Source: JAKLQR01 sp963753165
Lineage (GTDB): Bacteria > Nitrospirota > Thermodesulfovibrionia > Thermodesulfovibrionales > SM23-35
Direction: 5' to 3'
Length of the DNA: 64,000 bases
Assembly (NCBI GenBank): GCA_963753165.1
Contig: CAVWBP010000014.1
Span: 1-64,000, forward strand
The translations under genes and the position numbers were made by a program. Every line of letters begins with the position of its first letter. Position 1 is the stretch's first letter. The notes under the pieces are model-generated. The model had not been told where the DNA came from. It ran no database searches and saw only the letters and a program-made list of their open reading frames with translations. Positions 1 to 9,381 of the stretch are shown piece by piece.

Positions 1-1532
1 GGATATTTAAGCGTATGCCATTCAAGGCTTTCCTCATGGTTCCATTCCTTCCACTGGGCGATTTCCGCCCCCATAAAGAGGAGCTTCTTCCCGGGATGTC
101 CGTACATGTATCCATAGAGAAGACGCAGGTTCGCAAATTTCTGCCATTCGTCTCCCGACATCTTACCGAAGAGGGACCCTTTCCCGTGGACTACTTCGTC
201 ATGAGAAAGGGGGAGGACAAAATTTTCGGAAAATGCATACCAAATGCTGAAGGTAAGCTGATTGTGGCGGTACTTTCTGAACACAGGGTCGTTCGAAAAA
301 TAGTCGAGCGTGTCGTGCATCCAGCCCATATTCCATTTCATATCGAATCCAAGTCCGCCGAGATGTGTAGGTCTTGAAACCATCGGCCAGGAGGTGGACT
401 CTTCGGCTATGGTCTGGACGTCCTCCGTGTACTTTCGTACGACCGTGTCATTGAGCTTCTTGAGAAATTCAATCGGTCCGATTTCTCTTTCCACCGTATT
501 GTTTGGTATCCACTCGCCTTCATTTCTCCATAATCAAGATAAAGCATTGATGCGACGGCATCGACCCTTAAGCCGTCTATGTGGTATTTCTCGATCCAGA
601 AGGTGGCGCTGCTGACGAGGAAGTTTCTTACCTCATTTCTGCCGTAATTAAAAATATAGCTTTTCCATTCGGTATGGAATCCTTTTTTCGGATCTTCATG
701 TTCGTAGAGGTGTGTTCCGTCGAAATAGATGAGTCCGTGCTCGTCATCCGGGAAGTGGGAGGGGACCCAGTCAAGCACGACACTGATCCCGTTCCGGTGG
801 AGATGGTCCACAAGATACATGAAGTCCTGCGGAGTCCCGTACCTGCTCGTAGGCGCGAAAAAACCGGTTATCTGATATCCCCACGAACCGTAAAAAGGAT
901 GTTCCATTACCGGCATAAGCTCTATATGGGTGAATTCCATCTCTTTTATATAATCGGCCAGGGAATGGGCGAGTTCACGGTAAGTGAGATGCCTGTTCCC
1001 CTCTTCGGGGACCCTCCTCCAGGAGCCGGGATGCACTTCATATATCGACCACGGGGCATTCAGCGCATTCTGTGAATGCCGCGAGACCATCCATTCACTG
1101 TCATTCCATGAGTATTCCAGGTCCCAGACTACCGAGGCGGTTTTGGGGGGAGTCTCACAGTGAAAGGCAAAGGGGTCGCATTTTTCGACCTCGTAGTTAT
1201 TGTGCAACGAGGTTATATGGTATTTGTAAACAGTCCCGTGCCCGATATCAGGGATGAAGCCTTCCCATATCCCTGATCCGTCCCAGCGGGCTGCAAGGGG
1301 GTGTGACTGCCTGTCCCAACCGTTGAAATCTCCGATCACGGAGACTTTCTCTGCGTTCGGAGCCCCAGACGGCGAACAACGTTCCGCGCTTGCCCTCAAC
1401 AGTCATGCTGTGTGCCCCGAGCTTGTTGTGAAGGGTGAAATGGTTCCCTTCCTTGAAAAGATAAATATCATGGTCGGTAAAGAGGCTTACCCCCTGTATG
1501 ATTTTTTGTGCTTTTTTTCTTTTTGCGCTCAT
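1..1532 (-). CDS. glgB: 1,4-alpha-glucan branching enzyme (partial, frameshifted)
   Basis: GH13 branching enzyme that introduces alpha-1,6 branches into alpha-glucan. The start ATG at 1532 overlaps the treS-mak stop (ATGA). An N-terminal CBM48-like segment (VIGDFNGWD) is followed by the GH13 barrel, with YEVHPGSW, WVPSHFPDDEHGL and the nucleophile motif GLRVDAVASMLYLDY. The frame breaks at a C4 run (1363-1366), where removing one base gives the canonical LFAVWAPNAEKVSVIG. It breaks again at 485-530 in A-runs around GEWIPN. Beyond that the frame resumes with LKKLND, then HDEVVHGKGSL and GAEIAQWKEW down to base 1. The window edge removes the C-terminal part (about 510 of 630-730 residues are present). 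The indels look like sequencing errors because conservation continues on both sides. It is the last gene of a glgE-treS/mak-glgB operon. Confidence 0.9.
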
Positions 1533-4500
1533 CGTTTTTCCTCCAGTAAATGGTGAATGCCGTTCAGGGGAATGATGACCCAGTCGGGACGGTTATTCAG
1601 TTCGTACCCGATTTCATAGACCGCTTTTTCGAGGAGGATATCCCAGGAGCGTAGTAATGTCTTCTCTCTCCTCAGGGACAAGAGAAGAGTGTCGTGCCGT
1701 ATTCAGGTACGACCGGAGAAAAACGCCGCTCACATGTCTGTGCCATAGCTCTATCCAGGGTTTTGCGCGGGTCATCTCTTCCGGCCCGGAAAGGACATGT
1801 TTGAAGAGGGCGGAACTTGCCGCATAATGGAATGAGCGGATCATGCCGGCAACATCGACGAGCGGTGATTTCTTCAGCCTTCTCTCGCTGAGTGAACGCG
1901 CGGGTTCCCCTTCAAAATCAATAATGACAAAATCATTTCCGGTATAGAGGACCTGCCCGAGGTGGTAATCCCCGTGGATCCTGATCTTCATGGAAGACAT
2001 CTTTTTCTGAAAGAGTCCCTTGTACTGTTCAATGATGTCCTGTTCGCGGTCTAACACCTCCAGCGCCTTCTCTCTTACATTGTCCTGGAGTGTTTTCAGG
2101 TTTTTCCGCAGAAGAGAAAAAATCCTTTTCGTGAGGCTCTGCACAGACTGATACACCGATCTCTGGTAAAGGAGCGAGAACGATTCAGGAGCAAAATTAG
2201 GGTCTTCGGGGTCTGAAGAGAGCGCGAGATGTAGCCCTTGGCCTGCTTCTTTTCCCGAGCAGGGATATCATTTCGAGGTAATCGCCTCCGATGAGTTCCT
2301 GGAGAACGAGCGGGATTTCCCGGGTATCAGCTATATCAAAGGAAGAGACGGGAGCCTTTGCTATTTCGTCAAGCTCTTTCCGTCTGGAGAGCGCCCGCTC
2401 AAAATACCGTTCGACCGAATCAAGGGTGTATGTCCATGCATCCCCTTGGTTGTGCACGAAAGCCTGAAGCATGCCCGCGACTATTGGAAGCTCGGCGTCC
2501 GGCCTCCTGTACTCAATCGCTCCGGCAAACGGCGGCACATGCGCATAATATGCCTTCTCTGTGAGGAACTTGCTGATCTCGAGGTCGGGGTTCATGCCTT
2601 CGTCAAGATGCCGGAAAAGCTTGAAAAAGAGTTTGTTCCCGTAGAGCATGGAGGTATTGCTCTGTTCAGCCTTCAGCACCTGGGATTTCTCCAGGAGCTG
2701 CTCCCCGTATTTCGCCGTTCTGAGAAACAGGCCTGGGTAGGCCGAGAGGTTTCCGTGAAGGCCTTTTATGGTCTGACGCCGGGTAATAAGCCAGAGGAGG
2801 TCCCGCCGGAAATCCTCGCTGTGGATGCCTTCATAAAGGATCCCTTCATCGAGGTCGTTGGTGAGTCGTGAAATGATAATATAGGGTTTTTCTTCAATGA
2901 TCTTCTTTGCTTCATCTCCGGTTCCATGAGAGACCGGGAGCAGATAGACATCGGGAAGTCCTTCTGTATAGACTATTTTTATAAAGAGGAGATAGGTTTT
3001 CGAAGAGTATTTCTCTATGGGAACATTTTCAATTATTCTGGCCTGGCGTATTTTCCGGGCCTTCCCGCCGAACCACCTGCAGCCGGAAATATATGACGGC
3101 AGAATATCCTCTTCAAATTTCTCCCTGAGTTTGCCCTGGAAAACAGTTTCCCAGTTTCCGCGTATGCTCAGTTCGGGTACGGGGCTGAATAAGTCGCCGA
3201 ACCGTATCCCCTCTTCCACTTCTTCTTTTTCGAGCGAAAACCAGAAATAGTCGTAGAACCCGAGAGTGAGCGCGTACGGGGTGTCTTTGATCACAGGAAA
3301 TTTATTTCTGCTAAAGACCTCTTCCGGAGTATAGCCGGAAAAACGCGAGAGGTCGAGTTCAACCGGCTGGGAGTAACGGGACAGGTTGACCACAACAAGA
3401 ATAGTCTCATCCTCATATTGACGGATGAACGCAAGGATTTTCGGATTGTCGGAGAGCAGGAACTCGATGCTGCCCCGTCCGAATGCCTTGAAGCGTTTTC
3501 GCATCGCGATAATCCTCTTCATCCACCAGAGGAGGGAGGACTGGTTTGCCTCCTGATTTTCTGCATTGACTGCTTCGTAATGGTATGCAGGGTCTATGAT
3601 GACCGGCAGATAGAGTTTTTGCGGGTTGGCCCGCGAGAACCCCGCATTTCTGTCGGCGCTCCACTGCATAGGCGTCCTTACCCCGTTCCTGTCTCCGAGG
3701 TAGTAATTATCTCCCATGCCGATCTCATCCCCGTAGTAAATAACAGGCGTCCCGGGAAGTGAAAAGAGGAGGAAATTCATAAGTTCTATCTTTCGCAGAT
3801 GGTTTCCGAGAAGAGGGGCAAGTCGCCTCCTGATGCCGAGGTTTATCCTCGCGCTCGGGTCGCGGGCGTAGACTTTGTACATGTAATCCCGCTCCTCGTC
3901 GGTGACCATTTCGAGGGTGAGTTCGTCGTGGTTTCTGAGGAAGAGCGCCCACTGGCAGGTCTCATGGATATCCGGAGTCTGTTCGATGATATCGATTATC
4001 GGAAATCTGTCTTCCATCCATAACGACATGAATATCCTCGGCATGAGGGGGAAATGAAAGGCCATATGGCATTCGTCACCGTCCCCGAAGTAACTTACCG
4101 CATCCTCGGGCCACTGGTTTGCTTCTGCGAGGAGCATCCTGTTCTTGAACTTGCTGTCGATATAGGCGCGGAGTTTTTTCAGGAATGCGAAAGGTTTCCG
4201 GAAGGTTCTCGCAGTTTGAATGTTCTCTTTCATACAGGTAGGGGACCGCGTCCAGCCGCAGTCCGTCGATTCCCATGTCGCACCAGTATCCATAACCCGG
4301 AACATTGCCTTCTGCACGTTCGGGTTATCGTAATTGAGATCGGGCTGATGGGAGTAGAAACGATGCCAGTAGTAAGCCTTTGCGACAGGGTCCCATGCCC
4401 AGTTCGACGTCTCGAAGTCCTTGAATATTATCCGGGCGTCCTTGTACTTTTCAGGGGTGTCGCTCCATACATAGAAGTCCCTCCAGTGCGAGCCGGGTTT

Positions 4501-4876
4501 GGCTTTTCTCGATTTTTGAAACCAGGCATGCTGGTCCGAGGTATGGTTCAGCACAAGCTCGGTAATGACCCTGATGCCTCTTTTGTGGGCTTCTCATGAA
4601 CTCCTTGAAATCCCTCAGCACGCCATAGGTGGGATGCACATTGATATAATCGGCGATATCATAGCCGTCATCCCTGAGAGGAGAGGGATAAAAGGGGAGA
4701 AGCCATATGGCGGTAACCCCAAGGTTTTCGAGATACTCTAATTTCCGCGTGAGTCCTTTGAGATCTCCCGAACCGTCTCCACTGCTGTCAAAGAACGCCT
4801 TGATGTGGAGTTCATAAATAATCGCATCCTTATACCAGAACGTATCGTCTTCAGGAAATGATTCTTTCTGTGCCAT
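1529..4876 (-). CDS. treS: trehalose synthase-maltokinase fusion (frameshifted)
   Basis: Bifunctional protein. The N-terminal GH13 trehalose synthase interconverts trehalose and maltose. The C-terminal maltokinase makes maltose-1-phosphate for GlgE. The start ATG at 4876 has a purine-rich GGAAGGAAAGGA ahead. Motifs seen are GDLKGLTRKLEYL, LVLNHTSDQHAWF, GIDGLRLDAVPYLYERE, LLAEANQWPED, FLRNHDELTLEMV and GTPVIYYGDEIGMGDN. In the kinase part they are GCRWFGGKARKI, IHGDYHLGQVL, IIDFEGEP and NNRPDWVIIPL at the C-terminus. The frame breaks near 4592, 4290 and 4195 (a compensating pair), at 2250-2253 (T4, one extra base) and near 1640. Each correction restores family sequence, so one intact gene of about 1,115 codons is likely. 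Confidence 0.9.
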
Positions 4877-4888
4877 TCCTTTCCTTCC

Positions 4889-6871
4889 TCACATGAAATA
4901 GTCGAAATCCGTCTCGCGTTTTAACCGTTTCCGTATCCTGAAAATACAGGCAGGAGAAGTATTGGGGTTGATTTCGATATAATTCCTTTCACCCTGCCAT
5001 ATGTATTTATCGTCGCTGATCAGATCATGGACCAGGTAAGGCTGATGGGGGTCTATCCCCAATTCCTGGATCGGGATCGTTATCCATCCGGAATGCGTAT
5101 GGAACGGATCAAGATTCACTGCAATCAGAATAATATTCTCATAATCTTCAGTGTTCTTTCCGTACGCGAGAATCCGGTCGTTGTCGATGGTATAATGCCT
5201 GATGGTATAGGTGGTCTGGAGCGCGGGATTTTCTCTCCGTATCGTGTTGATCCGCGCGATGAAGTCTTTCAGGTTGCCTTCTCTGTCCCAGTCCCAGTTT
5301 TTCAATTCATATTTTTCTGAATTCAGATACTCTTCCTTCCCCTGGACGGCTTCGTTCACGAGCAATTCAAACGCAGGGCCGTAAATGCCGTAGCTTGAGG
5401 AAAGCGTTGCCGCAAGCACGAGCCTCATCATAAACGCGTTCCTCCCGCCATACTGGAGATGTTCGGGAAGAATATCCGGTGTATTCGGCCAGAAGTTGGG
5501 CCTGAAAAACTCCCGCGCATCCGTTGTGGTGAGTTCGTTGATATACTCCCTGATCTCGTACTTTGTGTTTCTCCAGGTGAAATAGGTGTAAGACTGGGTA
5601 AACCCTGCCTTTGCGAGGCGGTACATGACTTTTGGCCTTGTGAATGCCTCTGCGAGGAAGATGACTTCGGGATACTCGGCCTTTATTCCGGTGATGAGCC
5701 AGTTCCAGAAACGGAAGGGCTTTGTGTGCGGATTGTCCACCCTGAATATCCGTATCCCGTTTTCGATCCAGAAGAGAAACACCCCCCTGATCTCATTCCA
5801 TAAGCCTTCCCAGTCCTCGGTTTCAAAGTTCAGCGGCAGGATATCCTCATATTTTTTCGGAGGGTTCTCCGCGTACTGGACTGAACCGTCGGGGCGCCAT
5901 TTGAACCACTGCGGGTGTTCCTTTACATAGGGATGGTCGGGAGAACATTGCAGGGCCATATCCATGGCTACCTCTATCCCGTATTTTTCCGCTTTCCCGA
6001 CCAGCCGCCGGAAGTCTTCCAGGGTCCCGAGTTCAGAGTGGACTGCCTTGTGCCCCCCTTCCTCCGAGCCGATAGCCCAGGGGCTTCCGACGTCATGCTC
6101 CGTAACCTGGAGCGTATTATTCTTCCCTTTTCTGTTTGTTTTCCCGATGGGATGGATGGGCGGGAGATAGAGGACATCAAACCCCATCCTCTGTATTTCG
6201 GGAAGGACTGCTTCGCAGTCTTGAAACGTGCCATGCCTGCCGGGCTCACGGGAGCAGGAGCGGGGAAACATCTCATACCATGTGCTGAACAGGGCCTTCA
6301 GCCGTTCGACCGCAACGGGCAGTTCTTTCCCGTACCGTGTTGCATACCGCATGTCAGGATATCTGTCCATCACGCCCCGCAGTTCCTCGCTGAGGGCATG
6401 AAGAATAATTTTTTCTCTCTCCTTCTCCCGGCTGAGAAGATGAATGCTCTTGTCGAATACCGCCCGTTCTTTTTCAGAGGCCCTTTCCGCAGCCTCTTTG
6501 ATGAGGCCGATGCCGATAAGAATATCCACATGAATATCCTGCCCCGCATCATATTTTTTCTGAAGGTCCCTCTGCCAGGTGGCAAAATGGTTTACCCACC
6601 CGGCAAGCGTGTATACGTAATTCCCGGTTTCCCGGGCTGCAAATTCGCCTCTCCAGCGGTCGTTTTCGATATGCGCCATGGGCGCCTCTTTCCAGGTACG
6701 GCTGCCGCTTTTTTTGTAGAGAAGGCGCGCGGACAGGGAATCGTGGCCGTCGGAAAAAATATCCGCTTCTACCGTCACTTTTTCCCCGATAACCCGCTTG
6801 ACCGGAAAGGCTCCCCCCCCGATCTCAGGCTTCACATTTTCGATGACAACCCTTTTTCTTCCGTCACTCAT
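4889..6871 (-). CDS. glgE: alpha-1,4-glucan:maltose-1-phosphate maltosyltransferase
   Basis: GH13_3 enzyme transferring maltosyl from alpha-maltose-1-phosphate onto linear alpha-glucan. The protein has 660 residues, normal for the family. An N-terminal domain (DUF3416-like, VIENVKPEIGGGAFPVKR) precedes the catalytic barrel. Motifs are LYLPPIHPIGKTNRKGKNN, MDMALQCSPDHPYV, nucleophile region FRVDNPHTKPF (Asp about 379), acid/base LAEAFTRP (Glu about 408) and FTWRNTKYE. I chose ATG at 6871 because AAGGGAG sits 6-7 nt upstream; an in-frame TTG at 6895 lacks a ribosome site. It is the first gene of the operon, 12 nt ahead of treS-mak, so maltose-1-phosphate made downstream is consumed here. It is one of the few large genes here with no frameshift. 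Confidence 0.95.
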   Translation of the reverse strand: MSDGRKRVVIENVKPEIGGGAFPVKRVIGEKVTVEADIFSDGHDSLSARLLYKKSGSRTWKEAPMAHIENDRWRGEFAARETGNYVYTLAGWVNHFATWQRDLQKKYDAGQDIHVDILIGIGLIKEAAERASEKERAVFDKSIHLLSREKEREKIILHALSEELRGVMDRYPDMRYATRYGKELPVAVERLKALFSTWYEMFPRSCSREPGRHGTFQDCEAVLPEIQRMGFDVLYLPPIHPIGKTNRKGKNNTLQVTEHDVGSPWAIGSEEGGHKAVHSELGTLEDFRRLVGKAEKYGIEVAMDMALQCSPDHPYVKEHPQWFKWRPDGSVQYAENPPKKYEDILPLNFETEDWEGLWNEIRGVFLFWIENGIRIFRVDNPHTKPFRFWNWLITGIKAEYPEVIFLAEAFTRPKVMYRLAKAGFTQSYTYFTWRNTKYEIREYINELTTTDAREFFRPNFWPNTPDILPEHLQYGGRNAFMMRLVLAATLSSSYGIYGPAFELLVNEAVQGKEEYLNSEKYELKNWDWDREGNLKDFIARINTIRRENPALQTTYTIRHYTIDNDRILAYGKNTEDYENIILIAVNLDPFHTHSGWITIPIQELGIDPHQPYLVHDLISDDKYIWQGERNYIEINPNTSPACIFRIRKRLKRETDFDYFM

Positions 6872-7314
6872 ATGCACTCCCTTTTGGTATGACAATTGAA
6901 AACATTGCTGTGGTCAATCAAGGATTACTTGTCTAACTATATCGAAAAAGAGGGCGGGTTACAAGGTCAGCTCTTTTGCCCTCCGGATTCCGGAATATAT
7001 ACAGGCCGGTGAAAAGGAATAATTATAACTACAAATATAAATAAATGAAGTCACAATATAACATATTATGTGGTCATATTGCAACCGTTACGGCGGGTTT
7101 TTGTCTGCAATTTCAATTCAGAACATGCTGCAGACACCGAATTTTTGCCCGTGTTCTTATTTGAAAGCAAGCAGTACAGGTTCTGATTATCGGTGTTTCT
7201 TTCAATTCAAGAAAGCAACCTAATGGGGAAGCTTACGATCCCATGAAGACCCCGAGGCAATAAATCATAATCCTTCTTGACATAATTGCATAATGCCATA
7301 TAGAATGTTATATC
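6872..7314. other. divergent intergenic region
   Basis: 443 bp between the glgE operon (leftward) and the DUF4143 ATPase (rightward). No coding signal was seen on either strand. The right end carries the candidate promoter listed separately. The region around 7010-7070 is AT-rich and could hold the glgE operon promoter, but no convincing -35/-10 pair was found. Confidence 0.5.
7277..7304 (+). promoter_or_regulatory. candidate sigma-70 promoter for the DUF4143 ATPase
   Basis: TTGACA at 7277-7282, a 16-bp spacer, then TATAGA at 7299-7304. The predicted transcription start falls within a few bases of the ATG at 7315 and no Shine-Dalgarno is visible, so the message may be nearly leaderless. Confidence 0.4.
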
Positions 7315-8532
7315 ATGACAGAATATTATGAGCGCGATATTGCCTCCGCTGTTTCGGCTGCGTTGCATGATATGCCGGTTACGGTAATCACCGGAATGAG
7401 GCAGACAGGGAAGAGCACTTTTCTGCAGAATAATCGCGGGCTTAAAAACAGAAGATACGTCAGTCTCGACGACTTTGCCCAGCTTGAAGCCGCCAAGTCT
7501 GATCCTGACGGGTTTGTTCGGTCCGATGAGCCGATGACAATAGATGAAGTGCAGAAATGCCCGGAGCTATTGACTTCAATAAAAAGGTTAGTAGATAAAA
7601 AAAGAAGACCCGGACAGCTTTTGCTGTCAGGTTCCGCCAACCTTGCAATGCTGAAGGGTGTATCAGAGAGTCTTGCCGGGCGCGCCGTGTATTTCACTCT
7701 GCATCCTTTCTCCAGAAGGGAGATAGCCGGAGCTGCCGGAGAAACCCCATTCCTGAAAAAGTTCTTCGCAAAGCAGGAGTTGTCTATAACCGGGACGCAG
7801 GACACGATCAAAACAGAGGATGTGCTGCAGGGCGGCATGCCGTCCGTCTGTCTCGGAGAGATCAAAAACAGGTCTCTCTGGTTTAAAGGGTTTGAACAGA
7901 CTTACCTTGAAAGGGATGTAAGGGAATTGAGCCAGGTCGGAAATATCATATCGTTCAGGAACCTGCTGCATCTTACAGCAATGAGGACAGGCCAGCTTTT
8001 GAGCCCGAGCCAGCTCGGCAGGGACGCAAAACTCAATGCGGTCACCACTTCACGTTATCTTTCCCTTTTTGAGGCGTCATTTATAATCCGGAGGATAAGC
8101 CCTTATCTGAAGAACAAGGCAAGCAGGCTTATTAAATCACCGAAGTTGTACGTAAGCGATTCGGGACTCGTCTGCTATCTCTCAGGTGTAGAGAGCGGGG
8201 AGACGGGACTTTTAAAGGGGGCAATGTTCGAGACCTATGTGGCGCAGAACCTTTCCAATATAATAGATACACGGTGGTCTGAGGCAAGGATATTTTTCTG
8301 GCATGTACAAGGCAGGTATGAGGTGGATTTTGTCATAGAGGCAGACAATAGGTGCCTTGCCATAGAGGTGAAATCTGCGGCACGATGGAACGACAGGGAC
8401 CTTATCGGTCTCAGGGCATTTCTCTCTGCCACGCCGCATTGTGTTGCGGCTGTGCTTGCATATAACGGCACTGAAATGGTCAAACTCGGCGATCGCCTCT
8501 GGGCAGTGCCTTTGGGGCTTCTGCTCTCATAA
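7315..8532 (+). CDS. AAA ATPase with C-terminal DUF4143 domain
   Basis: 405-residue P-loop protein of the AAA_14/DUF4143 family. The Walker A motif GMRQTGKST lies at about residues 27-35. The Walker B-like motif MTIDEVQKCPE is near 73-83, and a sensor-like LLLSGSANLAML follows. The C-terminal half holds the nuclease-like DUF4143 pattern, with YVAQNL, FFWHVQGRYEVDFVIE and CLAIEVKSA (residues about 305-370). Family members are common in accessory DNA, but their cellular role is unsettled. The gene stands alone between the glgE operon and a livH fragment, which suggests insertion by transfer. Confidence 0.85.
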   Translation: MTEYYERDIASAVSAALHDMPVTVITGMRQTGKSTFLQNNRGLKNRRYVSLDDFAQLEAAKSDPDGFVRSDEPMTIDEVQKCPELLTSIKRLVDKKRRPGQLLLSGSANLAMLKGVSESLAGRAVYFTLHPFSRREIAGAAGETPFLKKFFAKQELSITGTQDTIKTEDVLQGGMPSVCLGEIKNRSLWFKGFEQTYLERDVRELSQVGNIISFRNLLHLTAMRTGQLLSPSQLGRDAKLNAVTTSRYLSLFEASFIIRRISPYLKNKASRLIKSPKLYVSDSGLVCYLSGVESGETGLLKGAMFETYVAQNLSNIIDTRWSEARIFFWHVQGRYEVDFVIEADNRCLAIEVKSAARWNDRDLIGLRAFLSATPHCVAAVLAYNGTEMVKLGDRLWAVPLGLLLS

Positions 8533-8542
8533 AAATTATGTT

Positions 8543-8707
8543 TACACAACTTTGGGCGGATTCCTGATCGCCTTTGCCCAGAACTTCGGCGTCTGGAAGA
8601 TATCTTCCCAATGGCAGGCCGCCATCGCCTTTTTCGTCCTCCTTGTCTTCCTCCTCTTCAGGCCCTACGGCTTCTTCGGCAAGAAGATAAGAAAGGTTGA
8701 GATCTGA
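8543..8707 (+). pseudogene. C-terminal remnant of a LivH-type ABC permease
   Basis: About 55 codons, ending at TGA 8707, read as the C-terminus of a branched-chain amino-acid ABC transporter permease. They comprise a hydrophobic helix (AIAFFVLLVFLLF) followed by the family-typical tail RPYGFFGKK. No N-terminal part or start codon with a ribosome site exists; the reading frame begins just after the ATPase stop. The upstream part of livH is probably deleted or replaced by the ATPase gene. No livM, livG or livF follows. Confidence 0.55.
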
Positions 8708-8785
8708 TGGATGAACTTTCGGGGGCCGACGTTATATAATGAGAGCAGAAAGTAAGCATCATTAGACTGACAGGGGGTGAGATGT

Positions 8786-8944
8786 ATGAAACTGAGAGTA
8801 GTGGTTGAGCCGGATGAGGATGTATATGTAGCATATTGCCCTGAATTGCCCGGTTGCGTAACGTACGGCAAGACAGAACAAGAGGCCAGAAAGAATATCA
8901 TGGAGGCCGTGGAACTATATTTAAGGCCTTCAAGGGAAGCATAA
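8786..8944 (+). CDS. HicB-like antitoxin-type small protein
   Basis: 52-residue protein with the HicB/UPF0150 fold pattern: MKLRVVVEPDEDVYVAYCPELPGC near the N-terminus, then GKTEQEARKNIMEAVELYL. A strong Shine-Dalgarno (AGGGGGTGAG) precedes ATG 8786. HicB antitoxins normally pair with the HicA toxin, a small dsRBD-fold ribonuclease. No HicA-like ORF is visible on either side, so this is an orphan or a housekeeping HicB-like protein. It is shorter than full HicB proteins and lacks a C-terminal DNA-binding domain. Confidence 0.7.
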   Translation: MKLRVVVEPDEDVYVAYCPELPGCVTYGKTEQEARKNIMEAVELYLRPSREA

Positions 8945-8949
8945 GAGGG

Positions 8950-9300
8950 TCAATTCTTTCCTATTGACAAATGATCCTCAATCCTCTCCATCAGCACTCT
9001 TAATCCCTTGTCTTGCTTGAGTTTCTCCCGCAATCTCTTTCTTTCCTGGCTGACCGTGCTGTAGTCCACTCCAAGCATCTTCCCTATCTCCACTCCCGTC
9101 AACCCGCCTCGCGGATAAAGGACATCCATCGCAATCTGTCTGACGGAGCCTTTTTTCATCTTCATTTCCTTCATAGTCATTCCCGTAACTTTTTCCAGAG
9201 CACTTTCGATTTCCCTCCCTGTCCCGTATCTCCTGATCTCGATCCCTGTAGCAAGGTCACCTATATAGCAACTATGCCAATTCTTCAGTATTATTAAGTT
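8950..9300 (-). pseudogene. remnant of an IS200-like (REP-associated) transposase C-terminus
   Basis: The open frame runs from a stop at 9301-9303 to 8950. It reads IRRYGTGREIESALEKVTG, then a helix-turn-helix tail GLTGVEIGKMLGVDYSTVSQ with a coiled end. This is the DnaA-like HTH tail typical of many REP-associated tyrosine transposases. The N-terminal Y1 catalytic domain (HUH motif) is absent and no ribosome site precedes any internal ATG, so I call it a truncated remnant. The first in-frame ATG would give 76 residues starting at 9180. Confidence 0.5.
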
Positions 9301-9381
9301 CTATCCCATTTTTTATTGTCTCACATCATGACAAATAGTGGCAGGGATATTGAAAGTGTTCAGTTGGTATGTTTCCAACTG

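Noticed and set aside
5915..6892. 325-residue plus-strand open frame
   Set aside because: Lies wholly antisense to glgE, no ribosome site, no family features; a by-product of codon bias.
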